Shown: positions 26,503-34,712 of the stretch, piece after piece
Layout of the letters: the number at the start of each line of letters is the position of its first letter
Position numbering within the stretch: the stretch's first letter is position 1
Origin: an uncultured Lachnospiraceae bacterium
GTDB taxonomy: Bacteria > Bacillota > Clostridia > Lachnospirales > Lachnospiraceae
Length of the DNA: 64,000 nt
Direction of reading: 5' to 3'
NCBI GenBank assembly: GCA_910588885.1
Contig: CAJUSQ010000003.1
Span: 14,859 to 78,858, forward strand
Made by a program: the position numbers and the translations under genes
The notes under the pieces: generated by a model
The model's database searches: none
What the model saw: the letters and a program-made list of their open reading frames with translations, nothing else
What the model was told of the DNA's origin: nothing

Positions 26503-27243
26503 TTAGCTTCCCATCCGGTTGATCTGGGAAGCCAGGTATCCGGCCCCGTATCCGTTGTCAATGTTTACGACGGCGATGCCGTTGGCGCAGGAATTGATCA
26601 TTGTCAGCAATGCCGACAGTCCGTGCATGCTGGCTCCATAGCCTACCGAGGTCGGTACTGCAATCACGGGCTTGTCCACCAGCCCTCCGACGACACTGGC
26701 CAAGGCTCCTTCCATCCCGGCTACGGCCACTACGCAGTTGGCCTCCTGAAGCTCCTTCGTATTTGCCAGAAGCCTGTGGATTCCTGCCACCCCCACATCA
26801 TAGATCCGGGCCACATAATTACCGAAATATTCTGCGGTCTGGGCCGCTTCCTCCGCCACCGGGATATCCGCCGTCCCGGCCGTACATACCGCAATCTTTC
26901 CCTTCCGTTCTTTTCCCGGTTTTTCCACCTTTAAAATCCGTGAAATTTCATCATATTCCACCTGAGGATATTCTGCCCGTACCATTTCATACTGCTCCCG
27001 GGAAGCCCGGGTGCCAAGGACTTCCCCTTCCTCCTTTAAAAGCCTTCCGAAAATCTGTAAAAGATGCGCGTCTGCCTTTCCGCTGCAGAAAATCACCTCC
27101 GGAAAGCCGGAACGGAGCTTCCGGTGCGTATCCAGTTTCGCATATCCCAAATCCTCAAAGGGCTGCCGCCGCAGCATGGCTTCGGCTTCCTCCACCGACA
27201 GCCGTCCTGTTCTGACTCCCTCCAAAATTTCCTGTGTATCCAT
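26503..27243 (-). CDS. larB: LarB, pyridinium-3,5-biscarboxylic acid mononucleotide synthase
   Basis: A 246-residue enzyme that carboxylates nicotinic acid adenine dinucleotide in the first step of nickel-pincer cofactor synthesis (cofactor of lactate racemase LarA). The AIR-carboxylase-like C-terminal domain holds VCTAGTADIPVAEEA near residue 120, YDVGVAGIHRLL near 145, VVAVAGMEGALASVVGGL near 170 and VPTSVGYGASMHGL near 195. The ATG at 27243 follows GGGAGG. It is the last gene after nikABCDE-like genes; larA, larC and larE are not in the window. Confidence 0.92.
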   Translation of the reverse strand: MDTQEILEGVRTGRLSVEEAEAMLRRQPFEDLGYAKLDTHRKLRSGFPEVIFCSGKADAHLLQIFGRLLKEEGEVLGTRASREQYEMVRAEYPQVEYDEISRILKVEKPGKERKGKIAVCTAGTADIPVAEEAAQTAEYFGNYVARIYDVGVAGIHRLLANTKELQEANCVVAVAGMEGALASVVGGLVDKPVIAVPTSVGYGASMHGLSALLTMINSCANGIAVVNIDNGYGAGYLASQINRMGS

Positions 27244-27341
27244 GCTTCTGCCCTCCCTGCTGCTTCTGTTCAATTTCTATACTTCAGCCCACCATTTTGG
27301 GCCCACTATGCTAATTTTCGAAAAAGTTCTACACCACTATG

Positions 27342-27396
27342 CTTTTGCCCGGTAACGTTCTCCACCGTTACGCTTTTGCCCGGTAACGTTCTCCAC
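27342..27396. repeat. 31-bp tandem duplication at the 3' end of the last nickel ATPase gene
   Basis: The 24-base string CTTTTGCCCGG...TCTCCAC occurs at 27342-27365 and again, identical, at 27373-27396, a period of 31 bases. A worn third copy may lie at about 27310-27335. The copies span the stop codon of the ATPase gene. Confidence 0.8.
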
Positions 27397-28054
27397 GTTT
27401 CTCTCCCGCTTTCCTGTCCGTGTCGGCGGGAAAAGCCAGGATCCGGTCGGCAATCCGTTTCAAAAGCCCTTCGTCATGGCTTACCGCCAAAATCCCAAGT
27501 TCCCGTTCCTGCATCTCCCTGCGTAAAAACTTCCAGATCCGGCATTGGGAAATCAGATCCAGCATGGCTGTCATTTCATCGGCCAGCAGGAACTTGGTAT
27601 CCGGCCCTAAGGCCCGGGCAATGCAGAAACGCTGCAGCTCCCCGCCGGACAACTCGGCCGGAAAACGATCCATCCATTCCTCCCGCAGCCCCAGACCGTT
27701 TTTCACCCGTTCCGCTACGGCCCCGCCTTCTCTTAAGCTGTCTTTCATCCGCATTCTGGGATCCAAGGCCAATATTCCATGCTGCCAAATCATCTGTACC
27801 GGACAATAGCCTCTCTTTTGTATATAGGGCTTTCCGTCCAGCAGGAGTTCTCCCTCCTGAGGCTTTTCGTAGCCCGCCAACAGTTTACATAATGTGGTTT
27901 TCCCCTGACCGCTGGGGGCCATCAGTCCCAGAATTTCACCGCTTTTCAGCTGTAAATGATAGTTTTTTAATATAATATTTTTATAATAATTCTGTTTATT
28001 TTTACTTCCATCCTTTTCATAAGAAAAGGTAAGGTTCTTTGCTTCCAAAATCAT
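27368..28054 (-). CDS. Nickel/peptide-type ABC transporter ATP-binding protein (NikE-like)
   Basis: A 228-residue ATPase with Walker A APSGQGKTT near residue 45, Q-loop MIWQHG, signature LSGGELQR near 133, Walker B FLLADEMTAMLD near 155 and switch His in VSHDEG. The ATG at 28054 overlaps the stop of the preceding ATPase gene (ATGA), so the longer frame to 28135 is not used. It is shorter than the usual OppF/NikE form, lacking the C-terminal oligopeptide extension, which suits a metal importer. The 3' end carries a 31-bp tandem repeat. Confidence 0.9.
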   Translation of the reverse strand: MILEAKNLTFSYEKDGSKNKQNYYKNIILKNYHLQLKSGEILGLMAPSGQGKTTLCKLLAGYEKPQEGELLLDGKPYIQKRGYCPVQMIWQHGILALDPRMRMKDSLREGGAVAERVKNGLGLREEWMDRFPAELSGGELQRFCIARALGPDTKFLLADEMTAMLDLISQCRIWKFLRREMQERELGILAVSHDEGLLKRIADRILAFPADTDRKAGEKRGERYRAKA

Positions 28055-28851
28055 ATCCGGCTCCCTTCCTCGTCGGGACAGATAAAACCGTTGCCGGGCA
28101 TGGCCTGCCATAATGCCCTGGTATAGGGATGGCACAGGGTTTCATGGTGTAAAAACCGTTCCGTTTTTCCCTCTTCTATCTTCTTTCCTTCATAGAATAC
28201 CACAATCCGGTGAGCTGCCGCAAGGGCCTGCTCCAGATCATGGGTAATCAGAAGCACCCCGGCTCCCTTTTCGGCCAGCTCCCTAAGATGGCCCAGAACC
28301 AGGGAGGCCAGCTCCCGGTCCAGCCCCGGCGTCGGCTCATCGGCAATCACCAGGCCGGGTTCCCCCATGCGGGCCGCGGTTAAAAATACCCGCCGGATCA
28401 TACCGCCCGACAGCTCGAACGGATATTTCTCCGCAACCTCCGGCCCCAGGTGATATTCCTCCAAAATCCGGTACATTTTTTCCTTCCGGGCCGCATTCGG
28501 CCTGCCCTGGCAGATTTGCTTCCCGACTTTCATCAGCGGATCCAAAAAGGACGCGCTTTGGGGAACCAATACAATCTCATTGCCCCGTAATTTCAAAAGA
28601 CGTTCTTGCGTCAGGATTTCTCCCCGGTACCACAGTGTTCCGGAAGCTGCCGCATTATAGGGCAGAATTCCTAAAATCCCGTGGGCCAGAAGGCTTTTTC
28701 CGGAGCCGCTGGCCCCCACCAGGGCAGTTACTTCCCCTTCCCGCAGCTCCAGATTGAGATCCGACACCGGAACCAGCTTTTTTTCTGTGAACCCGTTTTC
28801 ATATTGATGTATTTCTATGGAATAATGTTCCATTTTCAGCAAAATATCCAT
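28051..28851 (-). CDS. Nickel/peptide-type ABC transporter ATP-binding protein (NikD-like)
   Basis: A 266-residue ATPase with Walker A GASGSGKS near residue 42, VPQSASFLDPL Q-loop near 93, signature LSGGMIRR near 146, Walker B LVIADEPTPGLD near 165 and LITHDLEQ near 200. The C-terminal HPYTRALWQAMPG is the conserved end of the OppD/NikD group. ATG 28851 follows GGGGG and lies ten bases after the permease stop. It pairs with the next ATPase to energise the two permeases. Confidence 0.92.
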   Translation of the reverse strand: MDILLKMEHYSIEIHQYENGFTEKKLVPVSDLNLELREGEVTALVGASGSGKSLLAHGILGILPYNAAASGTLWYRGEILTQERLLKLRGNEIVLVPQSASFLDPLMKVGKQICQGRPNAARKEKMYRILEEYHLGPEVAEKYPFELSGGMIRRVFLTAARMGEPGLVIADEPTPGLDRELASLVLGHLRELAEKGAGVLLITHDLEQALAAAHRIVVFYEGKKIEEGKTERFLHHETLCHPYTRALWQAMPGNGFICPDEEGSRI

Positions 28852-28861
28852 TTTTCCCCCT

Positions 28862-29689
28862 TCAGCGATGGGCGCCCGCCGGATCGGCAAACAGCCGCAA
28901 TTTTTCCCCGATATATTGAAAGCTTAACACCACGGCCACCAGTAAAATCCCCGGAAACAGCGCCGGCCACCAGTTTCCCAAAATCAGATACCGCATGCTT
29001 TCTGACAGCAGGATGCCGATGGCGGGCTGCTCCGCCGACAATCCAAAGCCCAGAAACGTCACGCTGGATTCATGGAGAATGGCATGGGGAAACAGCAGTA
29101 CCATCCCCGTCAAAAACTGGGGCAGGACGTTTGGAACCATATGGTGCAGGGCAATCCAAAGCCTGCTTTTTCCCAGCTTTTGGGAGGTCCAAATATAAGG
29201 GCTTTCTTTCAGCTGCAAAATTTCACCCCGGATCACCCGGGCAAGGGATGGCCAGTGAGTCAGCAGGATTCCCACTGCCACACCCCGAAATCCCCGGCCC
29301 AGGGCAAGGGAAATCAAAATCAGCAGCAGCAGATGGGGAATTCCCAGTACCAGATCAATCAGATATAAAATCACGCCGTCCGCCCATTTGCTCATTGCCG
29401 CCAAAATTCCGCATATCAATGCAATCCCCGCGCTTGCCGCCGCGGTCCCGGCTCCCAGCAGTATACTAAGGAACAGCCCTCTTAAGGTCCGGGCCAGCAT
29501 ATCCCGGCCCAGCCAATCCGTACCAAATATATGTTCGATACTTGGTGGTTGATTCACCTGCGTAAAATCCGAAACAAGCGCATTTTCCTCGGAAACGGCC
29601 CCTGCAGCCAGCAGGAGCACCAGTAGAAGCAGCAGCAGCCCCAAAGACAGCCAGATCCTTTTTCTCCGATTCCCGTTTCTTATTTTCAT
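28862..29689 (-). CDS. Nickel/peptide-type ABC transporter permease (NikC-like)
   Basis: A 275-residue membrane protein. The ATG at 29689 overlaps the preceding permease stop (ATGA) and follows GAGGAGG; the much longer open frame to 30223 runs antisense-like through the NikB gene and is rejected. The N-terminal FGTDWLGRDMLARTLRG is the signature of the OppC/NikC group. The EAA-like loop is seen near residue 165-195 (ILQLKESPYIWTSQKLGKSR). About six helices. It forms the channel with the NikB-like permease. Confidence 0.92.
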   Translation of the reverse strand: MKIRNGNRRKRIWLSLGLLLLLLVLLLAAGAVSEENALVSDFTQVNQPPSIEHIFGTDWLGRDMLARTLRGLFLSILLGAGTAAASAGIALICGILAAMSKWADGVILYLIDLVLGIPHLLLLILISLALGRGFRGVAVGILLTHWPSLARVIRGEILQLKESPYIWTSQKLGKSRLWIALHHMVPNVLPQFLTGMVLLFPHAILHESSVTFLGFGLSAEQPAIGILLSESMRYLILGNWWPALFPGILLVAVVLSFQYIGEKLRLFADPAGAHR

Positions 29690-30678
29690 ATGGCGCCTCC
29701 TCCTCTCCGCATCCGCGGATCTATCATCCGGTACAAGAGATTGGCCGTCAGGTTTCCGCAGAAAATCAGCAGCCCGCTCATGGCGGCAATGGCCATCAGC
29801 AACGGGAAGTCGCTGCCAAGCCCTGCATTTACTGCAGCTTGTCCCAGTCCGGGATAAGAGAACACTTGTTCTATCAAAATTGAACCTCCCAGAATTTCTC
29901 CCACCGATGCAAACTGCAATGTGACAGCCGGGAGGAGGATATTCCGGAACCCGTGGTCGAAAAGGATTTTCCTTTTTCCCTCTCCCCGGGCAAGGGCATA
30001 AATCACAAAATCCTGCCCCATGACCTCCGCCATTTTCTCCCGGGTATGGAGCACAATAGATGAGGTTCCGGTTATGCTTAGGGCCAGGGTGGGAAGGACC
30101 GCGTGGTGCAGCCGCTGCAGCATCGTAACCTCCTGGGCCGCAGCCCCGATCGGCGCCCCAAACCCAATGGGAAACCACCCCAGCCAGACGCCGAATACCA
30201 AAAGCAATAAAAGCCCGATCCAATATGCAGGTGTGCCGGCCGTCAGCAATGCATACCCGCGAATCAGCTTATCCTGCCATTTCCCGGCGTTTGCCCCGGC
30301 AATGCCTCCCAGAAAAAATCCCAAAAGCCCGGAAATCAGCCAGGCTGACATCATCAAAAACAGGGAATTTTTCAGCCGTTCGCCTATGACTTCCGTTACC
30401 GGCTGCCGATACAGCAGCGACACCCCAAGCCGGCCCCGTACCAAATCTTTGATCCAGGCCAAAAATCCCTCTATCCCGGTTTGATCCATCCCCCAATACT
30501 GTTCCAGCTGCGCAATCTGCTCTTCGCTCATTGCCCCCAATGCTGCCTGTCCCACATTGGCCTGCAGCGGGTCAATGGGGGATTTACTTACCAGAAAAAA
30601 GGTCACGGCACAGACGCTTAAGACCAACAACAGGCCCCGTACCATACTTTTCAAAAAAAATCCTGTGATTCTTTTCAT
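29686..30678 (-). CDS. Nickel/peptide-type ABC transporter permease (NikB-like)
   Basis: A 330-residue membrane protein of the OppB/NikB group. The ATG at 30678 begins one base after the substrate-binding protein stop. Typical features are the long first helix, the periplasmic loop with YWGMDQTGIEGFLAWIKDLVRGRLGVS near residue 65 and PVTEVIGERLKNS near 95. The cytoplasmic loop near 200-225 contains REKMAEVMGQDFVIYALARGEG, followed by the C-terminal FSYPGLGQAAVNA. It is coupled to the next permease by an ATGA overlap. Confidence 0.93.
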   Translation of the reverse strand: MKRITGFFLKSMVRGLLLVLSVCAVTFFLVSKSPIDPLQANVGQAALGAMSEEQIAQLEQYWGMDQTGIEGFLAWIKDLVRGRLGVSLLYRQPVTEVIGERLKNSLFLMMSAWLISGLLGFFLGGIAGANAGKWQDKLIRGYALLTAGTPAYWIGLLLLLVFGVWLGWFPIGFGAPIGAAAQEVTMLQRLHHAVLPTLALSITGTSSIVLHTREKMAEVMGQDFVIYALARGEGKRKILFDHGFRNILLPAVTLQFASVGEILGGSILIEQVFSYPGLGQAAVNAGLGSDFPLLMAIAAMSGLLIFCGNLTANLLYRMIDPRMRRGGGAI

Positions 30679-30679
30679 A

Positions 30680-32263
30680 TTATTCCCAACTCCATGCATC
30701 TACATTATTGACCAAAGACCAGCCATGCCCGTGGGGGTGGATTTTCTGCTCCGCCACCTGAAGCCCTTCCTTCACAAAATACAGATGCTTCACATTGCAC
30801 AGCCAGAGCCAAGGCAAATCCCCTTCCTGGGTAATTCCGGTACTGCCGTCCCATTGGGCCTGTTTCCAGAGCTGATAGGATTCCTCCAGGCTGCCGCAGG
30901 CCAGGGCCGCATCCATATACGCATCTACGGTTTCATTCCGGTAGGGGGAATATTGGGCATAACCGTCCCCTTTGCTGTGATAAAGATTATAAAGCTCCAT
31001 CGGTGTATGGGCGCCCCAGCCCCACACCAGCGGCTGGCTCTGGGCTTTGTCATAAGCCGTATCCCACCCGGCCGCTTCCGTAGTCACTTCGATCCCCAGA
31101 GCCTTTAACTGATTCTTTACTTCCTCTGCCAGGGCCTGCCGCAGGGAATCTTCCGGATGGAACATCAGAGTAAATGCGGCTTTCACACCTGCTTTTTCCC
31201 GGATGCCCTCTGCTCCCGGCTTCCATCCCGCTTCCGTAAGCAACGCTCCCGCTCTCTTGGGATCATATTCCACCCGGGCGCTTTCCTGATCCCAGGGCAG
31301 CCGGTCACAGACACTATAGGCCGGAGTCCCATAGCCTGCCAGCACATGGTCAAGCAGGGCTTCCCGGTCAATCCCAAGATTCATGGCCCGCCGCACCTCC
31401 ACCTCACATAAAAAATCGTTTCCCAGCGCCTGCCCGTCCTGCTCCTGCCGCGCCACCGTCGGAAGATTTATCCCCCGGTTGTCCACGGTTTCCGCTTCCA
31501 GCAGGAAATACTGCCCGGGCACCTGTCCGGCATAGGCGGCCGCCGTGTAAGCCACATCTACATTTCCGGCCAGAGCCGCCGCCATGGCTGCTTCCTCCGT
31601 CATAAATAAAACAATCACCTGCTCCATTTTGGGTTTTTCCCCATAATAATCCGGATTTGCTTCCAGAATCACCTGCTGCTCCTGATCCCATTGCTTCAAA
31701 ATATACCGCCCGGAACCGACCGGATTTCTTCCGTACCCTTCGTCATACGCATGTTCCGGTACAATTCCCACATGCGCCATGGTATACGGCCAGATGGAAT
31801 AGGGACGGTTCAGCCGGAATTCCACCTGATACGTTCCCACTGCTGCCGCTTCCCTTAGCATGGTAAAATCATTGACACTGCTGTGATCCCGGCACTGATT
31901 ATAAGTAAAAGCCACATCCTCTGCCGTCAGAGGCTCCCCGTCCGTAAACACCGCGTCCTCCCGAATCGTCACACTCCAGCATAGCCCGTCCTCCGATACC
32001 TGATAATCCACGGCAAGATCCTTTTCCAGGGCAAGGCTTTGATTGGTGCGAAACAGGGTACTCTGAATCAGCGGTTCATGTACATGCTCTCCCGCACCCC
32101 AGCCATACACCGGATTGAAGCCCTCTTCCGGTTCGGACGAAACGGGCATGGCCACAATCACCGAATCCTGCTGCCGCTCCCGCTCACGGCTTTCCCCGCA
32201 GCCTGCCGCAGACAACATGGCCAGGCACAACAAGATTAAAATATGAAATTGGCTTTTTTTCAT
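30680..32263 (-). CDS. Nickel/peptide-type ABC transporter substrate-binding lipoprotein (NikA-like)
   Basis: A 527-residue SBP_bac_5 lipoprotein. The start MKKSQFH at 32263 gives a good lipoprotein signal ending at LSAAGC; in-frame ATG 32293 is possible but has no ribosome site. Domain hallmarks are WSVTIREDAVFTDGEPLTAEDVAFTY near residue 110 and GSGRYILKQWDQ near 165, then VRRAMNLGIDREALLDH near 315. The protein is acidic and has few histidines until the C-terminal HPHGHG. The family binds peptides, nickel complexes or haem; the larB gene in the same operon argues for nickel, probably as a chelate. Confidence 0.9.
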   Translation of the reverse strand: MKKSQFHILILLCLAMLSAAGCGESRERERQQDSVIVAMPVSSEPEEGFNPVYGWGAGEHVHEPLIQSTLFRTNQSLALEKDLAVDYQVSEDGLCWSVTIREDAVFTDGEPLTAEDVAFTYNQCRDHSSVNDFTMLREAAAVGTYQVEFRLNRPYSIWPYTMAHVGIVPEHAYDEGYGRNPVGSGRYILKQWDQEQQVILEANPDYYGEKPKMEQVIVLFMTEEAAMAAALAGNVDVAYTAAAYAGQVPGQYFLLEAETVDNRGINLPTVARQEQDGQALGNDFLCEVEVRRAMNLGIDREALLDHVLAGYGTPAYSVCDRLPWDQESARVEYDPKRAGALLTEAGWKPGAEGIREKAGVKAAFTLMFHPEDSLRQALAEEVKNQLKALGIEVTTEAAGWDTAYDKAQSQPLVWGWGAHTPMELYNLYHSKGDGYAQYSPYRNETVDAYMDAALACGSLEESYQLWKQAQWDGSTGITQEGDLPWLWLCNVKHLYFVKEGLQVAEQKIHPHGHGWSLVNNVDAWSWE

Positions 32264-32346
32264 TTTTTTATTATTCCTCTCTTCCGTTTTCATAAGAAGG
32301 ACAAAGCGCTTCCATCCTTCACAGCGGCAAGTCTTTCCTGTGAAAT

Positions 32347-32380
32347 AAAAAAACAGGACATCCCTTTCCGAGATTTCCTG
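32347..32380 (-). terminator. Terminator or attenuator before the NikA-like gene
   Basis: On the minus strand CAGGAAAT pairs with ATGTCCTG (7 of 8) around an 11-base loop, followed by T7. It lies between DUF3842 and the NikA-like gene in the middle of the operon, so it would limit or control readthrough. Confidence 0.7.
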
Positions 32381-32513
32381 CCTTCCTGACAATTTCTTCT
32401 TATTCTTTTGATTTCTGCAAAAACTTACCGTCGACAAACAATCCGGGCGGAATATCCCCGCTGCCTATCCGGGACATCCATGCTTCTGCACGGCCCGTCT
32501 GCTTCTGCAGACT
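32381..32513 (-). ncRNA. Structured leader RNA candidate upstream of the nickel transporter
   Basis: This 133-base stretch follows the DUF3842 stop and precedes the attenuator. Read on the minus strand it offers three consecutive stems: GTCTGC-AGAA-GCAGAC, CCGTGC-AGAA-GCATGG, and GCGG-GGATATT-CCGC enclosed by CCGG/CCGG. The ten-base string TGCAGAAGCA occurs twice. A tail TTTTTGCAGAAATCAAAAG can also fold. The series of stems before a terminator looks like a cis-regulatory RNA. I cannot assign it to a known riboswitch class. Confidence 0.4.
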
Positions 32514-32939
32514 TTATCCCAACAGCTGCCGGATCTGCTCCATGGCCTGATCCACCAGCTTTCCCATGGACAGCTCCAGTACGCCCACCACTATATTATC
32601 ACAATGATTTACCGGAATCAAGATGCGTTTTGCCCTGCTTTGGCCAATGGCAACAGCCATCCCGGGCGTCACTTCCCCCATCATGGCATCTGCAATCACA
32701 ATACCCACAGGGCCTATAATAACATCCGCACTCCGGCAGGCCACCCGAACCGGATTCTCCCCGGTTGCCCCGCTGTCTGCACCCGCCTTGAGCATGGCGG
32801 AAGTGGCCGCCACATTCGTTCCCACCGCATGTACCCAAAGCTTTGGAAACTGCGTTTTCACCGCTGCAACCAGCTGTCTGCCCATTCCGCCGCCCTGGCT
32901 GTCAATCACCAATATATTCTGTACCCGTTCCGCCACCAT
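32514..32939 (-). CDS. DUF3842 family protein
   Basis: A 141-residue soluble protein. The N-terminal ILVIDSQGGGMGRQLVAAV resembles a nucleotide- or cofactor-binding Rossmann start. Further on are AVGTNVAATSAMLKAGADSGATGENPV near residue 42, IIGPVGIVIADAMMGEVTPGMA near 77, and ILIPVNHCDNIVVGV near 107, all conserved in DUF3842. ATG 32939 is chosen (GGGGGAAAGAG before it); 32966 is an alternative. Function is unknown. Its place at the head of a nickel-uptake/larB operon suggests a part in nickel or pincer-cofactor handling, which is inference. Confidence 0.85.
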   Translation of the reverse strand: MVAERVQNILVIDSQGGGMGRQLVAAVKTQFPKLWVHAVGTNVAATSAMLKAGADSGATGENPVRVACRSADVIIGPVGIVIADAMMGEVTPGMAVAIGQSRAKRILIPVNHCDNIVVGVLELSMGKLVDQAMEQIRQLLG

Positions 32940-32959
32940 CTCTTTCCCCCGCTTTCCCT

Positions 32960-33058
32960 GCTGCATACTTTCCGGCCGCTGTATACTTTTCCTGATGCAT
33001 ATTTCAGGCCGTTATATACTTTTCCTGCCTCATACTTTCCGGCTTTTACATACTCTCC
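32960..33058. repeat. Imperfect 33-bp tandem repeats between the synthase and DUF3842 genes
   Basis: TATACTTTTCCTG occurs at 32982-32994 and 33015-33027 (period 33), and CATACTTTCCGGC at 32964-32976 and 33031-33043 (distance 67, about two periods). The copies alternate between the two forms over about 100 bases and run into both neighbouring gene ends. Confidence 0.7.
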
Positions 33059-34656
33059 AATAATCCGCTGATCCCCTGTTCCTGAAAAATTTCCTTATAA
33101 TATCCGATTTCATCTTCAATCAGGCTGTCAATGACCCGCATTCCCAAAAGCTCCACCGGGGCTTTATCGTCGGTCAAAAGATGGTCTCCTTTTTCATAAG
33201 GTAAAAGCTGTCCGGCTGCCCGTTTCAGCAGGTCCGCCAGCTCCGCTTCCTTGCCGCCTGCTTCCGCTAACCGGGTTACGGAACGCTCCAGTCCGTTCCG
33301 CAGGTCCTTGCCGTTTCCGGCAAACAATTCCCGATTGGTGGAACCGAAAACATCCACCGTATAGACCTGGGAAAACACCGATGCAATGGTATCCGACAGA
33401 TATTCGTTGATATTCCCTTCTTCCGTAGAATGCATATTCATATTTACCACCATCACACCGTTTTCCGTCAAATGATCCCGCACCATCCGAAAAAACTCTA
33501 CGGAAGACATCTGGAAGGGAATGGTAATATCCTGGTAGGCATCTACCAGAATCACATCATATTTTTTATCCACTGCCGCCAAATAGGCCCGCCCGTCATA
33601 AGTCGTTACCGTAACGTCTTCCGGCAGTGCAAAATACGTTCCTGCCAGGCTTGTGATTTTTTGATCAATCTCTACGCCTTCCACCTTCACCCCGTCAAAA
33701 TAATTCATACACTGTCTGGCAAAAGTACCGGTCCCCATGCCCAGCACCAGGATTTCCGATTCCGTTCCTACCTCCGCCATGGCCGGGCCAAGGAGTGCAT
33801 AATCATAATACATCCCGGTCAGGGAATCTTCCTTCATCATAACGGACTGCACGCCAAACAGCACATTGGTGGATAATATCACACTGTTCCCGGTATCCTT
33901 CACCTGCAGATAATTATAGACGGATTCTCCTTCGTACACCAGTTCTTTTTCCCAGAAAGCAAAGCTGCCGGAATGGCCGAAAATGCTGCACAGCAAAAAC
34001 AGCACCAGCGAAACAATACAGGGAATCAGCTTCGTACGCCTGCTGATAAAATAAATCAAAGCCAGAATCAGCAGGACACAGGAAAAAATCAGAAAGGTTA
34101 CGGAAGTCCCTACGGCAGGGATTGTCACAAAGGTCGGAAGGAACGTACCGATAATACTTCCGATGGTATTAAAAGCCCCCAGGTTCCCCACCGTCTTTCC
34201 GCTGTCATTCAGGCTATCCACCGAATACTTTACCAGGGAAGGCGTCACGGTGCCCAGCAGGAACAGGGGAAATACAAAGACTACCATACAGGCCAGAAAT
34301 GCCGCCAGAATCAGAAAGTTACTGCTGACCGTCAAAATCAGCGCCCCGGAAATCCCCAGAATAATATATTTTCCCACCAGAGGAATCGCAGCAATCCAGA
34401 CAGCCGCAATCAACAGCCGCCCATACAGCTTGTCCGGCTCCGGATTCCGGTCGGCGCTCCGTCCGCCCCAGACATTCCCAAGAGCCATGGCAATCATAAT
34501 CGTCCCGATGATAATTGTCCACACGATCTGGGAGGAACTAAAGTAAGGAGCCAGAAGCCTGCTGGCCCCCAGCTCCACGGCCATTACCGATACCCCGGCA
34601 AAAAATTCCGTTAAATAAAGATAATATTTCTGTTTCAAAATACTGTACTTTTCCAT
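33046..34656 (-). CDS. Fused membrane / spermidine synthase-like protein
   Basis: A 536-residue protein with an N-terminal membrane half of about eight helices (residues 15-235) beginning FFAGVSVMAVELGASRLLAPYFSSS, and a C-terminal aminopropyltransferase-like Rossmann domain. The latter shows LVLGMGTGTFARQ near residue 312 (SAM-type motif I), GVEIDQKI near 338, and DVILVDAYQD near 375. The membrane portion is MFS-like and common in these fused proteins. A true polyamine synthase role is uncertain because such fusions often lack proof of activity. The gene is followed on the same strand by the DUF3842-nickel operon after a repeat-rich gap. Confidence 0.87.
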   Translation of the reverse strand: MEKYSILKQKYYLYLTEFFAGVSVMAVELGASRLLAPYFSSSQIVWTIIIGTIMIAMALGNVWGGRSADRNPEPDKLYGRLLIAAVWIAAIPLVGKYIILGISGALILTVSSNFLILAAFLACMVVFVFPLFLLGTVTPSLVKYSVDSLNDSGKTVGNLGAFNTIGSIIGTFLPTFVTIPAVGTSVTFLIFSCVLLILALIYFISRRTKLIPCIVSLVLFLLCSIFGHSGSFAFWEKELVYEGESVYNYLQVKDTGNSVILSTNVLFGVQSVMMKEDSLTGMYYDYALLGPAMAEVGTESEILVLGMGTGTFARQCMNYFDGVKVEGVEIDQKITSLAGTYFALPEDVTVTTYDGRAYLAAVDKKYDVILVDAYQDITIPFQMSSVEFFRMVRDHLTENGVMVVNMNMHSTEEGNINEYLSDTIASVFSQVYTVDVFGSTNRELFAGNGKDLRNGLERSVTRLAEAGGKEAELADLLKRAAGQLLPYEKGDHLLTDDKAPVELLGMRVIDSLIEDEIGYYKEIFQEQGISGLLESM

Positions 34657-34712
34657 ATTTCCTCCAAATTGTCAAACTGGTATTCTGGTTTCCGTTAACC
34701 AAATATATGTTC

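Noticed and set aside
29690..30223. N-terminal extension of the NikC-like permease
   Set aside because: The extra 178 codons overlap the NikB-like gene in another frame; the ATG at 29689 with GAGGAGG and the ATGA overlap explain the start.
32381..32513. NiCo riboswitch
   Set aside because: GGATAGGCAGC looks somewhat similar to what I remember of that class, but I could not build its four-way junction with confidence, so only a generic structured leader is reported.
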